Below, one piece after another: positions 8,111 to 17,270 of a DNA stretch of 64,000 nt (within the stretch, counting starts at the first letter, position 1; each line of letters opens with the position of its first letter). Both the position numbers and the translations under genes were made by a program. The notes beneath the pieces were generated by a model. That model was not told where the DNA came from, searched no databases, and worked only from the letters and a program-made list of their open reading frames with translations. The DNA comes from Aquimonas sp041395245 (GTDB lineage: Bacteria; Pseudomonadota; Gammaproteobacteria; Xanthomonadales; Xanthomonadaceae), in the NCBI GenBank assembly GCA_041395245.1, contig JAWLAY010000006.1:248001-312000 (forward strand). Direction: 5' to 3'.

Positions 8111-9688
8111 ATGTTGGATGCCGCCCTCAAATCCCAGTTGAAGACCTATCTTGAGCGGGTCACCCTGCCGGTCGAGCTGATTGCCAGTGTCGACAGCAGC
8201 GACAGCGCAAACGAATTGCTGGAAGTTCTCGGCGACATCGCCGGCATGTCCGACAAGATCACGCTTCGCAGTGATGGCAGCGACCCGCGTCGGCCATCGT
8301 TCGAGATTCGCCGAACCGGTAGCGATGTCGCCGTGCAGTTCGCGGGCATTCCGCTCGGCCACGAGTTCACCTCGCTGGTACTGGCGCTGTTGCAGGTCGG
8401 CGGCCACCCGCCCAAGGCCGAGCCAGCGCTGATCGAACAGATCCAGCAGCTCGACGGCGACTATCGCTTCGAAACCTATTTCTCGCTGTCCTGCCATAAC
8501 TGTCCGGATGTCGTGCAGGCGCTCAACCTGATGAGCGTGCTGAATCCACGCATCCGTCACGTGGCCATCGACGGCGCGCTCTACCAGGCCGAAGTGGAGC
8601 AGCGTCAGGTGATGGCGGTGCCGATGGTCTATCTGAATGGCGAAGTGTTTGCCTCCGGGCGCATGAGCCTCGAAGAAATCGTCGCCAAGCTCGACACCGG
8701 CGCGGCCGCACGAGAAGCCTCGCAACTCTCGACCAAACCCGCGTTTGACGTACTGGTTGTCGGCGGTGGCCCCGCCGGTGCCGCGGCCGCCATCTACGCC
8801 GCCCGCAAAGGCATTCGGACCGGTATCGCCGCCGAGCGCTTTGGTGGCCAGGTGCTGGATACGTTGAGCATCGAGAATTTCATTTCGGTTCGCGAAACCG
8901 AAGGTCCGAAGCTGGCGACCGCGCTGGAACAGCACGTCAAGGACTACGAAGTCGAGGTAATGAATCTGCAGCGCGCCGAGAAGCTGATTCCTGCCACACA
9001 AACCGCACATGGCTACACCGAAGTACAACTGACCAACGGCGGCAGCCTGAAGGCGCGCACGGTCATCGTGTCCACCGGCGCACGCTGGCGGCAGATGAAT
9101 GTGCCCGGTGAAGACGAATACCGCAACAAAGGCGTCGCCTACTGCCCGCACTGTGACGGCCCGCTGTTCAAGGGCAAGCGCGTCGCGGTCATTGGCGGCG
9201 GCAACTCGGGCGTGGAAGCCGCCATTGATCTGGCCGGTATCGTCAGCCACGTCACCCTGATCGAATTCGACAGCAAGCTGCGCGCGGACGAAGTCTTGCA
9301 ACGCAAACTGCGCAGCCTGCCGAACGTCACGATCATCGTCAGTGCCTTGAGCACGGAAGTTCAGGGCGATGGACAGCGTGTCACCGGATTGGTCTACAAG
9401 GACCGCACTGACGACAGCGTTCACACCGTCGAGCTGGAAGGCATTTTCGTGCAGATCGGCCTGTTGCCGAACACCGAATGGCTGAAAGGCGCGGTCGAAT
9501 TGTCGCCGCGCGGCGAGATCATCATCAATGATCGTTGTGAAACCTCGGTGCCCGGTGTCTTTGCGGCCGGTGATGCGACCACGGTGCCCTACAAGCAGAT
9601 CATCATCGCGATGGGCGAAGGCGCCAAAGCCTCACTCAGCGCCTTCGATCACCTGATCCGCCACGCCGCGCCGACGCAGTCCGCCTGA
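8111..9688 (+). CDS. ahpF: alkyl hydroperoxide reductase flavoprotein subunit AhpF
   Basis: The 525-aa flavoenzyme passes electrons from NADH to AhpC. The N-terminal double thioredoxin-fold domain carries the CHNC disulfide near residue 128. The thioredoxin-reductase-like part starts near residue 212 with LVVGGGPAGAAAA (FAD), followed by the active CPHC pair near residue 343, VIGGGNSGVEAA (NADH) and a C-terminal GVFAAGDATTVPYKQ FAD motif. All redox cysteines are present and the length is normal. GGAG at 8100-8103 precedes the ATG. A palindrome lies after the stop, between this gene and the convergent phosphoglycerol transferase gene. Confidence 0.97.
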   Translation: MLDAALKSQLKTYLERVTLPVELIASVDSSDSANELLEVLGDIAGMSDKITLRSDGSDPRRPSFEIRRTGSDVAVQFAGIPLGHEFTSLVLALLQVGGHPPKAEPALIEQIQQLDGDYRFETYFSLSCHNCPDVVQALNLMSVLNPRIRHVAIDGALYQAEVEQRQVMAVPMVYLNGEVFASGRMSLEEIVAKLDTGAAAREASQLSTKPAFDVLVVGGGPAGAAAAIYAARKGIRTGIAAERFGGQVLDTLSIENFISVRETEGPKLATALEQHVKDYEVEVMNLQRAEKLIPATQTAHGYTEVQLTNGGSLKARTVIVSTGARWRQMNVPGEDEYRNKGVAYCPHCDGPLFKGKRVAVIGGGNSGVEAAIDLAGIVSHVTLIEFDSKLRADEVLQRKLRSLPNVTIIVSALSTEVQGDGQRVTGLVYKDRTDDSVHTVELEGIFVQIGLLPNTEWLKGAVELSPRGEIIINDRCETSVPGVFAAGDATTVPYKQIIIAMGEGAKASLSAFDHLIRHAAPTQSA

Positions 9689-9698
9689 CCCTCGACCG

Positions 9699-9738
9699 GC
9701 GGCGCTGACAGGGTGAGTTCAACACCTTTCAGCGCCGC
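9699..9738. terminator. inverted repeat between convergent ahpF and the LtaS-like gene
   Basis: A perfect 10-bp stem (9699-9708 with 9729-9738) encloses 20 nt that can form an inner GGTG/CACC stem. It sits between two convergent stop codons (9688 and 9747), so it could end transcription in both directions. There is no U-tract. Confidence 0.45.
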
Positions 9739-9746
9739 TGGTGTCA

Positions 9747-11723
9747 TCAGTGTCGGCCGACGGAAGCCGGGTGAGGTCCTGGCAACGACGCGATTTGCGC
9801 ACTGTCCTCCCGCATGCGACCGCTCTCGAAACGCTCGCTCGCGGTCTGGTAGTAGGCGATGGCGCGCGCTGCCAGATCAGCATCAAGCGCCTTTTCAGGC
9901 TGCGCGAAATCGCCATCAAACACGGGATCGACGGCGCCCACATGCGATTGCGGGGCGAGTTCCACCAAGGTGTCCTGCGCCAGCAATCCCAAGCGTTGAT
10001 AGTTGCCAATCAACGCGCGCTCGCGACCTGCAGGCAAGGCAAACAAATTGACGCCGTAGAACGCACTGACGTAGTCGATGCCGAGCAATCCCAGCACCGT
10101 CGGACCAATGTCGATCTGTGCCATGCGCCGCTCGACCACACCCGCAGCAACGTGCTTGGGGGCGTAGATCCACATGGGAATTTCGTAACGGAATGCGGGC
10201 AGCTGCGCGATCCCGCCGGACGAGGCGCAGTGGTCGGCCGTGATCACGAAGATCGTATCGTCAAACCAGGCCTTCGATTGCGCACGACGCAGGAAATCGC
10301 TGACCGCCCAATCGGTGTACTGCACCGCGCTTTCGCGCTTGCCCTGCGGCCAGTCGCCACGCCCGGTAGGAAAGGTATAGGGCCGATGGTTCGAGGTCGT
10401 CATGATGTGGGCAAAGAAGGGCTTTCCCTCCGCGTGCGCGGCATCGAATTGCTGCAGCGACAGCGAATAGAGATCTTCGTCGGCGACGCCCCAGATGTTG
10501 GCGTGGTGGATCTGATCCGCATCGATATCGCTGCGGTCATGCACTTCGTACCCATTCCCGCCAAAGAAGTCGTTCATGTTGTCGAAGGCGCCATAGCCAC
10601 CGTACAGGAACATGGATCGATAGCCCTTGGCATTGAACACGCTGGCCAACGAAAACAGGCCATGGTTGTTTTCGCGCTTGAAGATGGATTCGCCCGGCGT
10701 CGGCGGCACGGACAACGCCAGCGCTTCCAGTCCGCGCACCGTTCGCGTACCCGACGCAAACAGCTGGGTGAACACCAGGCTGTCCTTGCTCAGCGCGTCG
10801 AGATGCGGCGTCAACGAGTCTTTTCGGCCGTAGGTCCCGGAAAAAATCGACGACAGGCTTTCGACGCTGATCAACACCACATTGAGATGGCGTTCCGTTC
10901 CTGGGCTGTCGATCCTGCGCCGCAGATCACGCGGATCGTCGCTGAGAAATGTCGCGTCGGGCGTGGCGAGCTCGGCGCGCATCCGCTGCCAGGCCTCGTC
11001 TGCGGGCAGTTGCCGATAGAAGCGCGCATAGTCGAGGCTTGCCGAACGATAGGCGGCAAAGAACTGATAGATGCCGTTCCCCGCCAGTTCGTTGAGATAG
11101 ACGTTATCGGTCCATTCGCGCTGTTCCGCGCGCACTCCGAGCGTCGCCAACACCGCGCAGCCAATCCACACCAAGGCAAAACGTGAGCGTGCACCAAACC
11201 CCTGGTCCTCGCCGACCATTGGCAAACGTCGCGCACCGCGCGTCAGGACGAGTAGCGTCAGGGTCAGCACCGCAAATCCGCTCAGCAACAGCCCGACCGG
11301 GTAGGACTCGCGGATATTGCCGATCACCTCATGGGTGTAGACCAGATAGTCCACGGCGATGAAATTGAAACGGGTCTGGAACTCCTCCCAGAACGTCCAC
11401 TCCGCCATCGCCACAAACAGCAGCAGCCCCAGCAGGAACAGACTGATCGACTCGATCCACCACCGCCCCCATCGCAAGCGAATCCAGCGCCGCGGCATGC
11501 ACCACAGCGCCAGCAGCAATGGCAGGCCCAGATACAAGCCCACGATGAGGTCGAAGAACGCACCGATCGCCAGAACCGCCAGCAAGCCAGACGGCGACCA
11601 CGGCACGTCCGCATAGACCCACAAGGCAAGCCGGGTCAGGGCAGAGACACCCAGCACCATCCACAGCCACCACCACAAGGGACGATAGCGTCCCCCGAAC
11701 CCACCCAACACGCTGGCACCCAT
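9747..11723 (-). CDS. LtaS/OpgB-type phosphoglycerol transferase (alkaline phosphatase superfamily)
   Basis: The 658-aa protein has about five N-terminal membrane helices (residues about 15-205) and a large periplasmic sulfatase-fold domain. Metal-site and catalytic motifs are visible: LNVVLISVESLSS, then SGTRTVRGLEAL with the likely nucleophilic threonine, the YGGYGAFDNMNDFF region, and FVITADHCASSGG with metal-binding Asp and His. This architecture matches lipoteichoic acid synthases and, in Gram-negatives, phosphoglycerol transferases that decorate periplasmic glucans (OpgB/MdoB). Which acceptor is used here is not known. The start ATG at 11721-11723 is 115 nt from the divergent Nudix regulator gene. 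No other glucan genes are nearby. Confidence 0.85.
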   Translation of the reverse strand: MGASVLGGFGGRYRPLWWWLWMVLGVSALTRLALWVYADVPWSPSGLLAVLAIGAFFDLIVGLYLGLPLLLALWCMPRRWIRLRWGRWWIESISLFLLGLLLFVAMAEWTFWEEFQTRFNFIAVDYLVYTHEVIGNIRESYPVGLLLSGFAVLTLTLLVLTRGARRLPMVGEDQGFGARSRFALVWIGCAVLATLGVRAEQREWTDNVYLNELAGNGIYQFFAAYRSASLDYARFYRQLPADEAWQRMRAELATPDATFLSDDPRDLRRRIDSPGTERHLNVVLISVESLSSIFSGTYGRKDSLTPHLDALSKDSLVFTQLFASGTRTVRGLEALALSVPPTPGESIFKRENNHGLFSLASVFNAKGYRSMFLYGGYGAFDNMNDFFGGNGYEVHDRSDIDADQIHHANIWGVADEDLYSLSLQQFDAAHAEGKPFFAHIMTTSNHRPYTFPTGRGDWPQGKRESAVQYTDWAVSDFLRRAQSKAWFDDTIFVITADHCASSGGIAQLPAFRYEIPMWIYAPKHVAAGVVERRMAQIDIGPTVLGLLGIDYVSAFYGVNLFALPAGRERALIGNYQRLGLLAQDTLVELAPQSHVGAVDPVFDGDFAQPEKALDADLAARAIAYYQTASERFESGRMREDSAQIASLPGPHPASVGRH

Positions 11724-11826
11724 GAATCATCCCGCCCTGTACCCACACTCGGTGCGGCCATGATCCTGAACGGAGGTTAAGATTCGCTGTGAAACCACCA
11801 GCGCGAGTGCCCTGCCCGCGGAAATC

Positions 11827-11832
11827 TATACT
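11827..11832 (+). promoter_or_regulatory. possible -10 element for a leaderless transcript
   Basis: TATACT ends 6 nt before the ATG at 11839, so transcription would start at or next to the A of the start codon. No ribosome binding site is visible upstream of this ATG, which fits a leaderless mRNA. A matching -35 is not obvious. Confidence 0.35.
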
Positions 11833-11838
11833 GCGTCC

Positions 11839-12783
11839 ATGACGGCATCGCCTCCCACCTATTTGCTGAGCCTTGACGCCGTGATCATTGCCGTCACGGC
11901 CGACGCTCCGCGCGTCCTCTGCGTGCGGGATGCGCAAGCCACCGCGTGGTCACTGCCGTCCGGTCCGCTCGACCCGATCCACCATCCCACCATGGAACGC
12001 GGACTGCGTGATTGGGTACAGCAGCAGACCGGTCTGGCGCTTGGCTATGTCGAGCAGCTCTACACCTACGGCGACCGCGAGCGTGATCCGCGCGAACGCG
12101 AGCTCGGCATGCGTGTGCTCTCCACCGCGTACCTGGCCTTGGTTCGCGAACAATCCACACCGGATCGCCAGGCGCAGTGGGTCGACTGCTACGGATTCCT
12201 GCCCTGGGAAGATTGGCGTCGCGGCCGCCCTGCTTTGCTGGACCAACAGGTCCGCCCACATCTGCTGGATTGGGCGGGACGCGACAAACGACGGCGTGAG
12301 CGCGTTGATCTGACCTTCGGTTTCGACACCGCCCCCTGGGACCCGGAACGCACGCTGGAACGCTACGAACTGCTGTGGGAAGCCGGTGCCGCGGCCGAGT
12401 CGCCGCTCTCGTTGCCGGGCGATGCACCGGTGTCGACGACGCGCATCGGCACGTCGATGGCACTGGATCACCGCCGCATTCTCGCCACGGCGCTCGGTCG
12501 CCTGCGCGGCAAGATCAAATACCGTCCGGTGATTTTCGAGTTACTGCCCGCGAGCTTCACCCTGCTGCAGTTGCAGCGCACGGTGGAAGCGCTGGCAGGA
12601 GCCCAGGTTCACAAGCAGAACTTCCGACGCCTGATGGAAAGTGCCGGACTGGTCGAAGGAACCGGCCAGCTGGACCACAGCACCGGTGGGCGGCCTGCCG
12701 AGCTGTTCCGCTTCCGCCACGAGGTGTTTCGCGAGCGCCCGGCGCCCGGCGTGTACTTCCCCGGCGCATGGTGGGGCCGCTGA
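11839..12783 (+). CDS. NrtR-like regulator: degenerate Nudix domain plus winged helix
   Basis: The 314-aa protein has an N-terminal Nudix-like domain (residues about 8-150) and a C-terminal winged-helix domain (about 225-300) with FELLPASFTLLQLQRTVEAL, NFRRLMESAGLVEG and a GRPAELFRF wing. NrtR-type proteins use a Nudix domain to sense ADP-ribose compounds and repress NAD or pentose genes. The region equivalent to the catalytic Nudix box reads MERGLRDWVQQQTGL and lacks the REXXEE glutamates, so hydrolysis is unlikely and a sensing role is favoured. The middle (residues 150-220) is longer than in compact NrtR. No NAD genes are adjacent, so its target is unknown. The start is inferred from the TATACT element just upstream and the lack of an alternative. 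Confidence 0.75.
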   Translation: MTASPPTYLLSLDAVIIAVTADAPRVLCVRDAQATAWSLPSGPLDPIHHPTMERGLRDWVQQQTGLALGYVEQLYTYGDRERDPRERELGMRVLSTAYLALVREQSTPDRQAQWVDCYGFLPWEDWRRGRPALLDQQVRPHLLDWAGRDKRRRERVDLTFGFDTAPWDPERTLERYELLWEAGAAAESPLSLPGDAPVSTTRIGTSMALDHRRILATALGRLRGKIKYRPVIFELLPASFTLLQLQRTVEALAGAQVHKQNFRRLMESAGLVEGTGQLDHSTGGRPAELFRFRHEVFRERPAPGVYFPGAWWGR

Positions 12784-12907
12784 GCACGCGCCAGCACGGG
12801 CGAGTGCATGAATCGTCCCTGATTCGACACGGAATATTTCCGAAATCTCCCAGGTTTCTGCGCAATTGCTGGCTAGTCTGGCAAGCATCCGTCCAAGGAG
12901 CACCGTG

Positions 12908-15064
12908 ATGCCTCACGCCTTCAGAATCGCCGCCTTGCTGCTGTGCCTGCTCTTGCCACCACTGTCTGCAAGCGCGCAAGACCTCTACGATCCGGCCACG
13001 CTGCGAACCATCCAGATCAATTTTCACGACAGCGACTGGGAGACCCGACTGCGCGCGAATTACGCGTCGGCGACCAACATCCTGGCCGACATCGTCGTCG
13101 ACGGCGTTACCTATCCCAGCGTCGGCGTGCGTATTCGTGGCAACACGTCCTATACGGCACTGCCGCAAGGGTCGCAGAAGTTCTCGCTGAAGGTCGAAAT
13201 GGACTTCGTCGATGCCAATCAGGAGTTGATGGGCTACGACACATTGAACTTCAACAACGGCTTCCACGATCCCACCTTCGTCCGCGAAGTCGTCTACAAC
13301 AACTACGTCGCGCAGTTCATCCCCAACCCGCGCGCCAACAACGTCGTACTGCAGCTCAATGGACAGAACTGGGGCGTCTACGTCAACGTGCAGCAGCCGG
13401 ACAAACGCATGCTGCGCGACTACTTCACCAACGCGGATGGTGCACGCATTTCCTGCGCCAACAACCCGAATGGGCCTGGACTGGCCTATGCCGGTTCCAG
13501 CGCCAGCAGCTACGCCGCCTACGAAATCAACAACGATGGCGGCCTGCCCGATCCCTATGTGCCGCTGATCACCGTGGCGAATGCACTCAGCAATACGCCA
13601 CTGGCCAACTGGCCCTTGATCGACGAGGTGTTCGCCATCGATCCATCGATCTGGTCGGTGGTGCTGGAAAACGCGCTGACCGACGACGACAGCTACAGCA
13701 ACAAGGGCTGCGATTTCCAGACCTATGTCGATCCCCTCGATGGCCGCATGCATCTGATGCAGCGTGACGCCAATGAGACCTTCACCCAGGTCAACTGGGC
13801 GGCGACACGCAATTTCAGCGCCAGCAACAAACCGGTGCTGAGTCGCGTGCTGGCGGTCGCGGAACTGCGGCAACGTTATCTGGCGCATTACCGCCGCGTC
13901 CTCGAGGACATGAACTGGGACTACTTCGGCGCACGTTTCACCGCACAGATGGCGCTGATCGATGCCGCCGTGCAGGCCGATCCGAAAAAGCTCTACAGCT
14001 ACACCCTGTTCCAGAACAACCTCACCGCCAACGTGACACTGCCCTACTCCGGTCCTGCAGGCGGTTCGTTGGTGGGACTGCAGCCATTCATCACCCAGCG
14101 CGCGACCTTCCTCGCGACCACTGCCGAACTGATGGCGCAGGGTCCGAGCTTGAGCAACGTGCAGGCCAGTCTCGCCGCTCCGGAACCCGATGATCCGGTC
14201 TGGATCACCGCGCAAGCGACCGCCAACGGCAGTGCGGTCGCCAACGTCGAGTTGTTCTACCGTCCCGATCCCGGCGTCGTGTATTCCCGTGTATCGATGC
14301 TTGATGACGGCAATCATCAGGATGGCAGCGCTGGCGACGGCATCTGGGGCGTGCAATTGCCGGTCAGCGCCGTGGCGGGACAGCGAGTCAGTTGGTATGT
14401 CGCCGCCACCGCCAGCAACAGCTACGCCTCGCTGAGTTTTTCTCCCGTGCTGGCCGAGCGTGGACCGTATGTGCTCGAGTACGGTCTGGGCGACAGCACC
14501 GCGATGCGAATCACGGAATGGATGTACTCGGGCCTTGGTGGCGAGTTCATCGAGTTCACCAACATGGGCGACACACCCATCGATCTGACTGGCTGGTCGA
14601 TGGATGACGATCACGCCATCGCCGGCACGTTCGACCTCAGCCCCTTCGGCATCGTGCAAGCGGGCGAATCCGTCATCGTGACGGAAACCGTCGCCAGCAC
14701 CTTCCGCACCGACTGGGGCCTGGATGCGAGCGTCAAGATCCTCGGTGAGATGGGTGTCGTCAGCGGCAATGGCTTCGGTCGTGCCGATCAGATCCATCTC
14801 TACGACGCCACCGACGCGCTGGTGGATCGCCTCTATTACGGCGACCAGACCTACGTCGGCAGCATTCGTACCCAGAACGCGAGCGGACAGGCGCCCTGCG
14901 CAGCGATCGGTCAGAACGACGTGATGCAGTGGCAGTTGTCCGTGGTCGGCGACAGCTACGGTTCGGTGGCGGCGAGCAGCGGCGATATCGGCACGCCCGG
15001 TCTGTATGACGCCGCCGCCTGCACGCCTTCGACCGAAGACATCTTCGCCGACGGCTTCGAATAG
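12908..15064 (+). CDS. secreted CotH-kinase-like protein with lamin-tail domain and DGFE tail
   Basis: The 718-aa protein has a clear signal peptide (IAALLLCLLLPPLSASAQ). Residues about 25-400 resemble CotH-family atypical kinases: IQINFHDSDWE, VGVRIRGNTSY, QKFSLKVEMDF, and the likely catalytic region DDSYSNKGCDFQ followed by MHLMQRDANETF. CotH of Bacillus spores phosphorylates coat proteins; a secreted family member in a Gram-negative is less studied. A middle beta-rich domain is followed by a lamin-tail domain near residues 530-640 (ITEWMYSGLGGEFIEFTN, IDLTGWSMDDD). The last residues are IFADGFE, a tail shared by two other secreted proteins in this window. AAGGAG at 12895-12900 supports the ATG at 12908. 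A hairpin follows the stop. Confidence 0.8.
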   Translation: MPHAFRIAALLLCLLLPPLSASAQDLYDPATLRTIQINFHDSDWETRLRANYASATNILADIVVDGVTYPSVGVRIRGNTSYTALPQGSQKFSLKVEMDFVDANQELMGYDTLNFNNGFHDPTFVREVVYNNYVAQFIPNPRANNVVLQLNGQNWGVYVNVQQPDKRMLRDYFTNADGARISCANNPNGPGLAYAGSSASSYAAYEINNDGGLPDPYVPLITVANALSNTPLANWPLIDEVFAIDPSIWSVVLENALTDDDSYSNKGCDFQTYVDPLDGRMHLMQRDANETFTQVNWAATRNFSASNKPVLSRVLAVAELRQRYLAHYRRVLEDMNWDYFGARFTAQMALIDAAVQADPKKLYSYTLFQNNLTANVTLPYSGPAGGSLVGLQPFITQRATFLATTAELMAQGPSLSNVQASLAAPEPDDPVWITAQATANGSAVANVELFYRPDPGVVYSRVSMLDDGNHQDGSAGDGIWGVQLPVSAVAGQRVSWYVAATASNSYASLSFSPVLAERGPYVLEYGLGDSTAMRITEWMYSGLGGEFIEFTNMGDTPIDLTGWSMDDDHAIAGTFDLSPFGIVQAGESVIVTETVASTFRTDWGLDASVKILGEMGVVSGNGFGRADQIHLYDATDALVDRLYYGDQTYVGSIRTQNASGQAPCAAIGQNDVMQWQLSVVGDSYGSVAASSGDIGTPGLYDAAACTPSTEDIFADGFE

Positions 15065-15075
15065 GCGCCCCACAA

Positions 15076-15106
15076 GGCATGGCGGCGCTGAGACCGTCGC
15101 CATGCC
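15076..15106 (+). terminator. hairpin downstream of the CotH/lamin-tail gene
   Basis: A 9-bp perfect inverted repeat, GGCATGGCG at 15076-15084 and CGCCATGCC at 15098-15106, lies 12 nt after the stop codon at 15064. It lacks a clean T-run. Confidence 0.4.
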
Positions 15107-15245
15107 GCGTTCGACAAGGCACACCGAATGTGTGCACCGGCTGTGCCGTGCTGCCCGCGAAAAGACAGGATTGGCCTGCGGATTGGCTCGGCAAGCACGT
15201 CTTCACCCGGCATGATGCGCACTTCGAACCGCCACGGAGGACGCC

Positions 15246-17180
15246 ATGTCGATACTCGCCAACGACGCTGCTGAAGCCAGCGGCACACTGCCGCGACAGG
15301 AGCGCGCGCTGATCGTGCTGCTGGCCCTGTTGCAGGGCCTATTGCTGTATCTGGCGGAACAAGGTCAGACCCACGGTGTCTGGCCGCTGGCGGAACTGCA
15401 TGGTCGAGTCTGTTGGTACAGCCTGGTGCTGGTGGTGCCCACCATGATGATGCTGAGCCTGCATCGCATTAACGACCGTCGCTTCGTATGGCAATCGCTC
15501 GGCAGCGCCGCGGTGGTGATGTTGCTTTCACTGTGGGCTGGATGGAATGCCACCGGTGCGGCCGCACTGGCTTCCGACGAAGTGCTCGCACCGTTCGGGT
15601 TCACCATGGCGGTCGCGGCCTTTGTCGCCCTGCCATGGCTGCAGGCCAGCATCCTGCAGCGCCGCTGGAGCAGCGACTACCCGCTGTTGTTCGAGCGCGC
15701 CTGGCACAACACGCTCAGTCTGGCGTTGACGGGCGTGTTCGTCGGCCTGGGTTGGTTGATGCTGGTGCTGTGGGGCGAATTGTTTGCCCTGGTGAAGATT
15801 CACTTCTTCCGCGACCTGTTCCGCGAAAAGGCCTTCATCTACCTGGCGACCGGCTTGCTGTTCGGCCTCGGCATGCTGATCGGGCGAACCCAGAGCAGCG
15901 CGATCCGTACCGCCCGCAGCATCGTGCTGGCCCTGTTCTACGGCCTGCTGCCAGTGCTGGCCCTGATCGCCGTGATGTTCCTCGCCAGCCTGCCTTTCAC
16001 CGGACTGGAACCGCTTTGGAAAACCGGCCACGCCGGATTGATCCTGGGCTGGGTCATCGTGCTGCACGTGGGCTTGTTGAACGCGGTGCTGCAGGATGGA
16101 CGTGAACAACTGCCCTACCCGCTGCCGCTGCGCTGGCTGATCCAGTTGAGCATCGCGTTGCTGCCGATCTATGCCGGGTTGGCGGTCTATGGTCTAGGCT
16201 TGCGTGTTGAGCAATACGGCTGGACGCCCGCCCGCGTGTGGGCGGGCATCGCGTTGGCCGTGCTCAGTCTGTACGCGCTGGGCTACAGCGCCTCGTTCCT
16301 GCGCTCGCCAATGCGCTGGATGCCTCATCTGCCGCGCATCAACATCGCCGTCTCGCTGGTCGTGGTCGCCCTCGGCCTGCTCGCCAATTCGCCCGTGCTC
16401 GATCCGCATCGCATCGCCGTGGCCAGCCAGCTCAGTCGCTTTGAACAGAGCAGCGACAACACCCAACTCGATCTCGACTACCTGCGCTACGAGGGTGGCC
16501 GTCAGGGCGTGGTGGCACTGCGCGGTCTGCTGTCCCACCCGCGCATTCAGGCCGATGACGAAAAGCGCCAGGAAATCGAAGAACTGTTGGCCCGTCAAGT
16601 GCGCTGGGGCGTTGCCGAACTGGAGGCCAGTCAACTGGCCGATCGCCCGGAGACACTGCGTCCGCGTCTGAAGCGCGCACCTGGCGCCAGCGAGCCGGAC
16701 GATGACTTTTTGCGCTGGGTGATTGCGCGCCCCGAATACAGTCAGGCACGAGGCTGCCGCGTCGAAGGCAATGCCTGCATCCTGCTGAGCCTGGATGCCG
16801 ATGCGGACGGTGACCACGAGTTTCTGCTCTGCAATCTGCAGAACGCGAAGTCGGTGGAATGCGAGCTTGCCAGTCGCGAAGAAACCGGTTGGCGCTATGC
16901 CGGGCCGGTCAGCTTCTACGACTACGAGGACAAGGCCGATCCCGATCTTCGCCAGGCCGTTCGCTCCGGGCGGGTCGAGGTGGCGCGACCACGCTGGGGC
17001 CGCCTGCATGTGGCCGGGCTGCCATCGCAGGCCGTCGAGGATCGACAGGGCGATATTCCGGCCGAACTTGACCCATCGAATGCGAGCGGTTCAGAAACGT
17101 TCACGGAGGACGAGACTGGTGCCGATCCGCAAGTCAACGCGAAGGCGTCACCCGTGTCGGGTGAACCGGACCAGGACTGA
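15246..17180 (+). CDS. DUF4153 polytopic membrane protein
   Basis: The 644-aa protein has about ten hydrophobic helices between residues 20 and 385, with the DUF4153 pattern (FVGLGWLMLVLWGELFALVKI, then FREKAFIYLATGLLFGLGMLIGR). After residue 390 comes a soluble domain of about 230 residues with an acidic region and a ladder of charged helices; part (SLDADADGDHEFLLCNL) resembles a calcium-type acidic loop. The function of DUF4153 is unknown. GGAGG at 15236-15240 precedes the ATG. Its stop is followed by a long hairpin shared with convergent mscL. The C-terminus after residue 600 is low complexity (Asp/Glu/Ser). Confidence 0.75.
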   Translation: MSILANDAAEASGTLPRQERALIVLLALLQGLLLYLAEQGQTHGVWPLAELHGRVCWYSLVLVVPTMMMLSLHRINDRRFVWQSLGSAAVVMLLSLWAGWNATGAAALASDEVLAPFGFTMAVAAFVALPWLQASILQRRWSSDYPLLFERAWHNTLSLALTGVFVGLGWLMLVLWGELFALVKIHFFRDLFREKAFIYLATGLLFGLGMLIGRTQSSAIRTARSIVLALFYGLLPVLALIAVMFLASLPFTGLEPLWKTGHAGLILGWVIVLHVGLLNAVLQDGREQLPYPLPLRWLIQLSIALLPIYAGLAVYGLGLRVEQYGWTPARVWAGIALAVLSLYALGYSASFLRSPMRWMPHLPRINIAVSLVVVALGLLANSPVLDPHRIAVASQLSRFEQSSDNTQLDLDYLRYEGGRQGVVALRGLLSHPRIQADDEKRQEIEELLARQVRWGVAELEASQLADRPETLRPRLKRAPGASEPDDDFLRWVIARPEYSQARGCRVEGNACILLSLDADADGDHEFLLCNLQNAKSVECELASREETGWRYAGPVSFYDYEDKADPDLRQAVRSGRVEVARPRWGRLHVAGLPSQAVEDRQGDIPAELDPSNASGSETFTEDETGADPQVNAKASPVSGEPDQD

Positions 17181-17224
17181 ACTCGAACGTCGCGCGTCCC
17201 GTCGATTCACGCAAGGTCAAACCA

Positions 17225-17260
17225 ACGCGCGCCGCAGCGAAATTCGCTGTCGGCGCGCGT
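17225..17260. terminator. long hairpin between convergent DUF4153 gene and mscL
   Basis: A 10-bp stem (17225-17234 with 17251-17260) continues inward as a 7-bp stem (17235-17241 with 17243-17249), giving 17 paired bases with one bulge and a single-base gap at the tip. It sits between stop codons at 17180 and 17271 and probably terminates both transcripts. The minus-strand side is followed by a T-rich stretch (TTGGTTTG). Confidence 0.65.
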
Positions 17261-17270
17261 CATTCTTCGC

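Noticed and set aside
7856..9424. 522-aa open frame antisense to ahpF
   Set aside because: It shows no homology or ribosome binding site and mirrors a secure gene.
9741..11186. 481-aa plus-strand frame antisense to the LtaS-like gene
   Set aside because: No domain or start signal; the minus-strand gene explains the region.
12557..15124. 855-aa open frame on the minus strand across the CotH/lamin-tail gene
   Set aside because: It is antisense to a gene with signal peptide, ribosome binding site and domain homology; such long shadows are expected at this base composition, and the frame has no recognisable protein.
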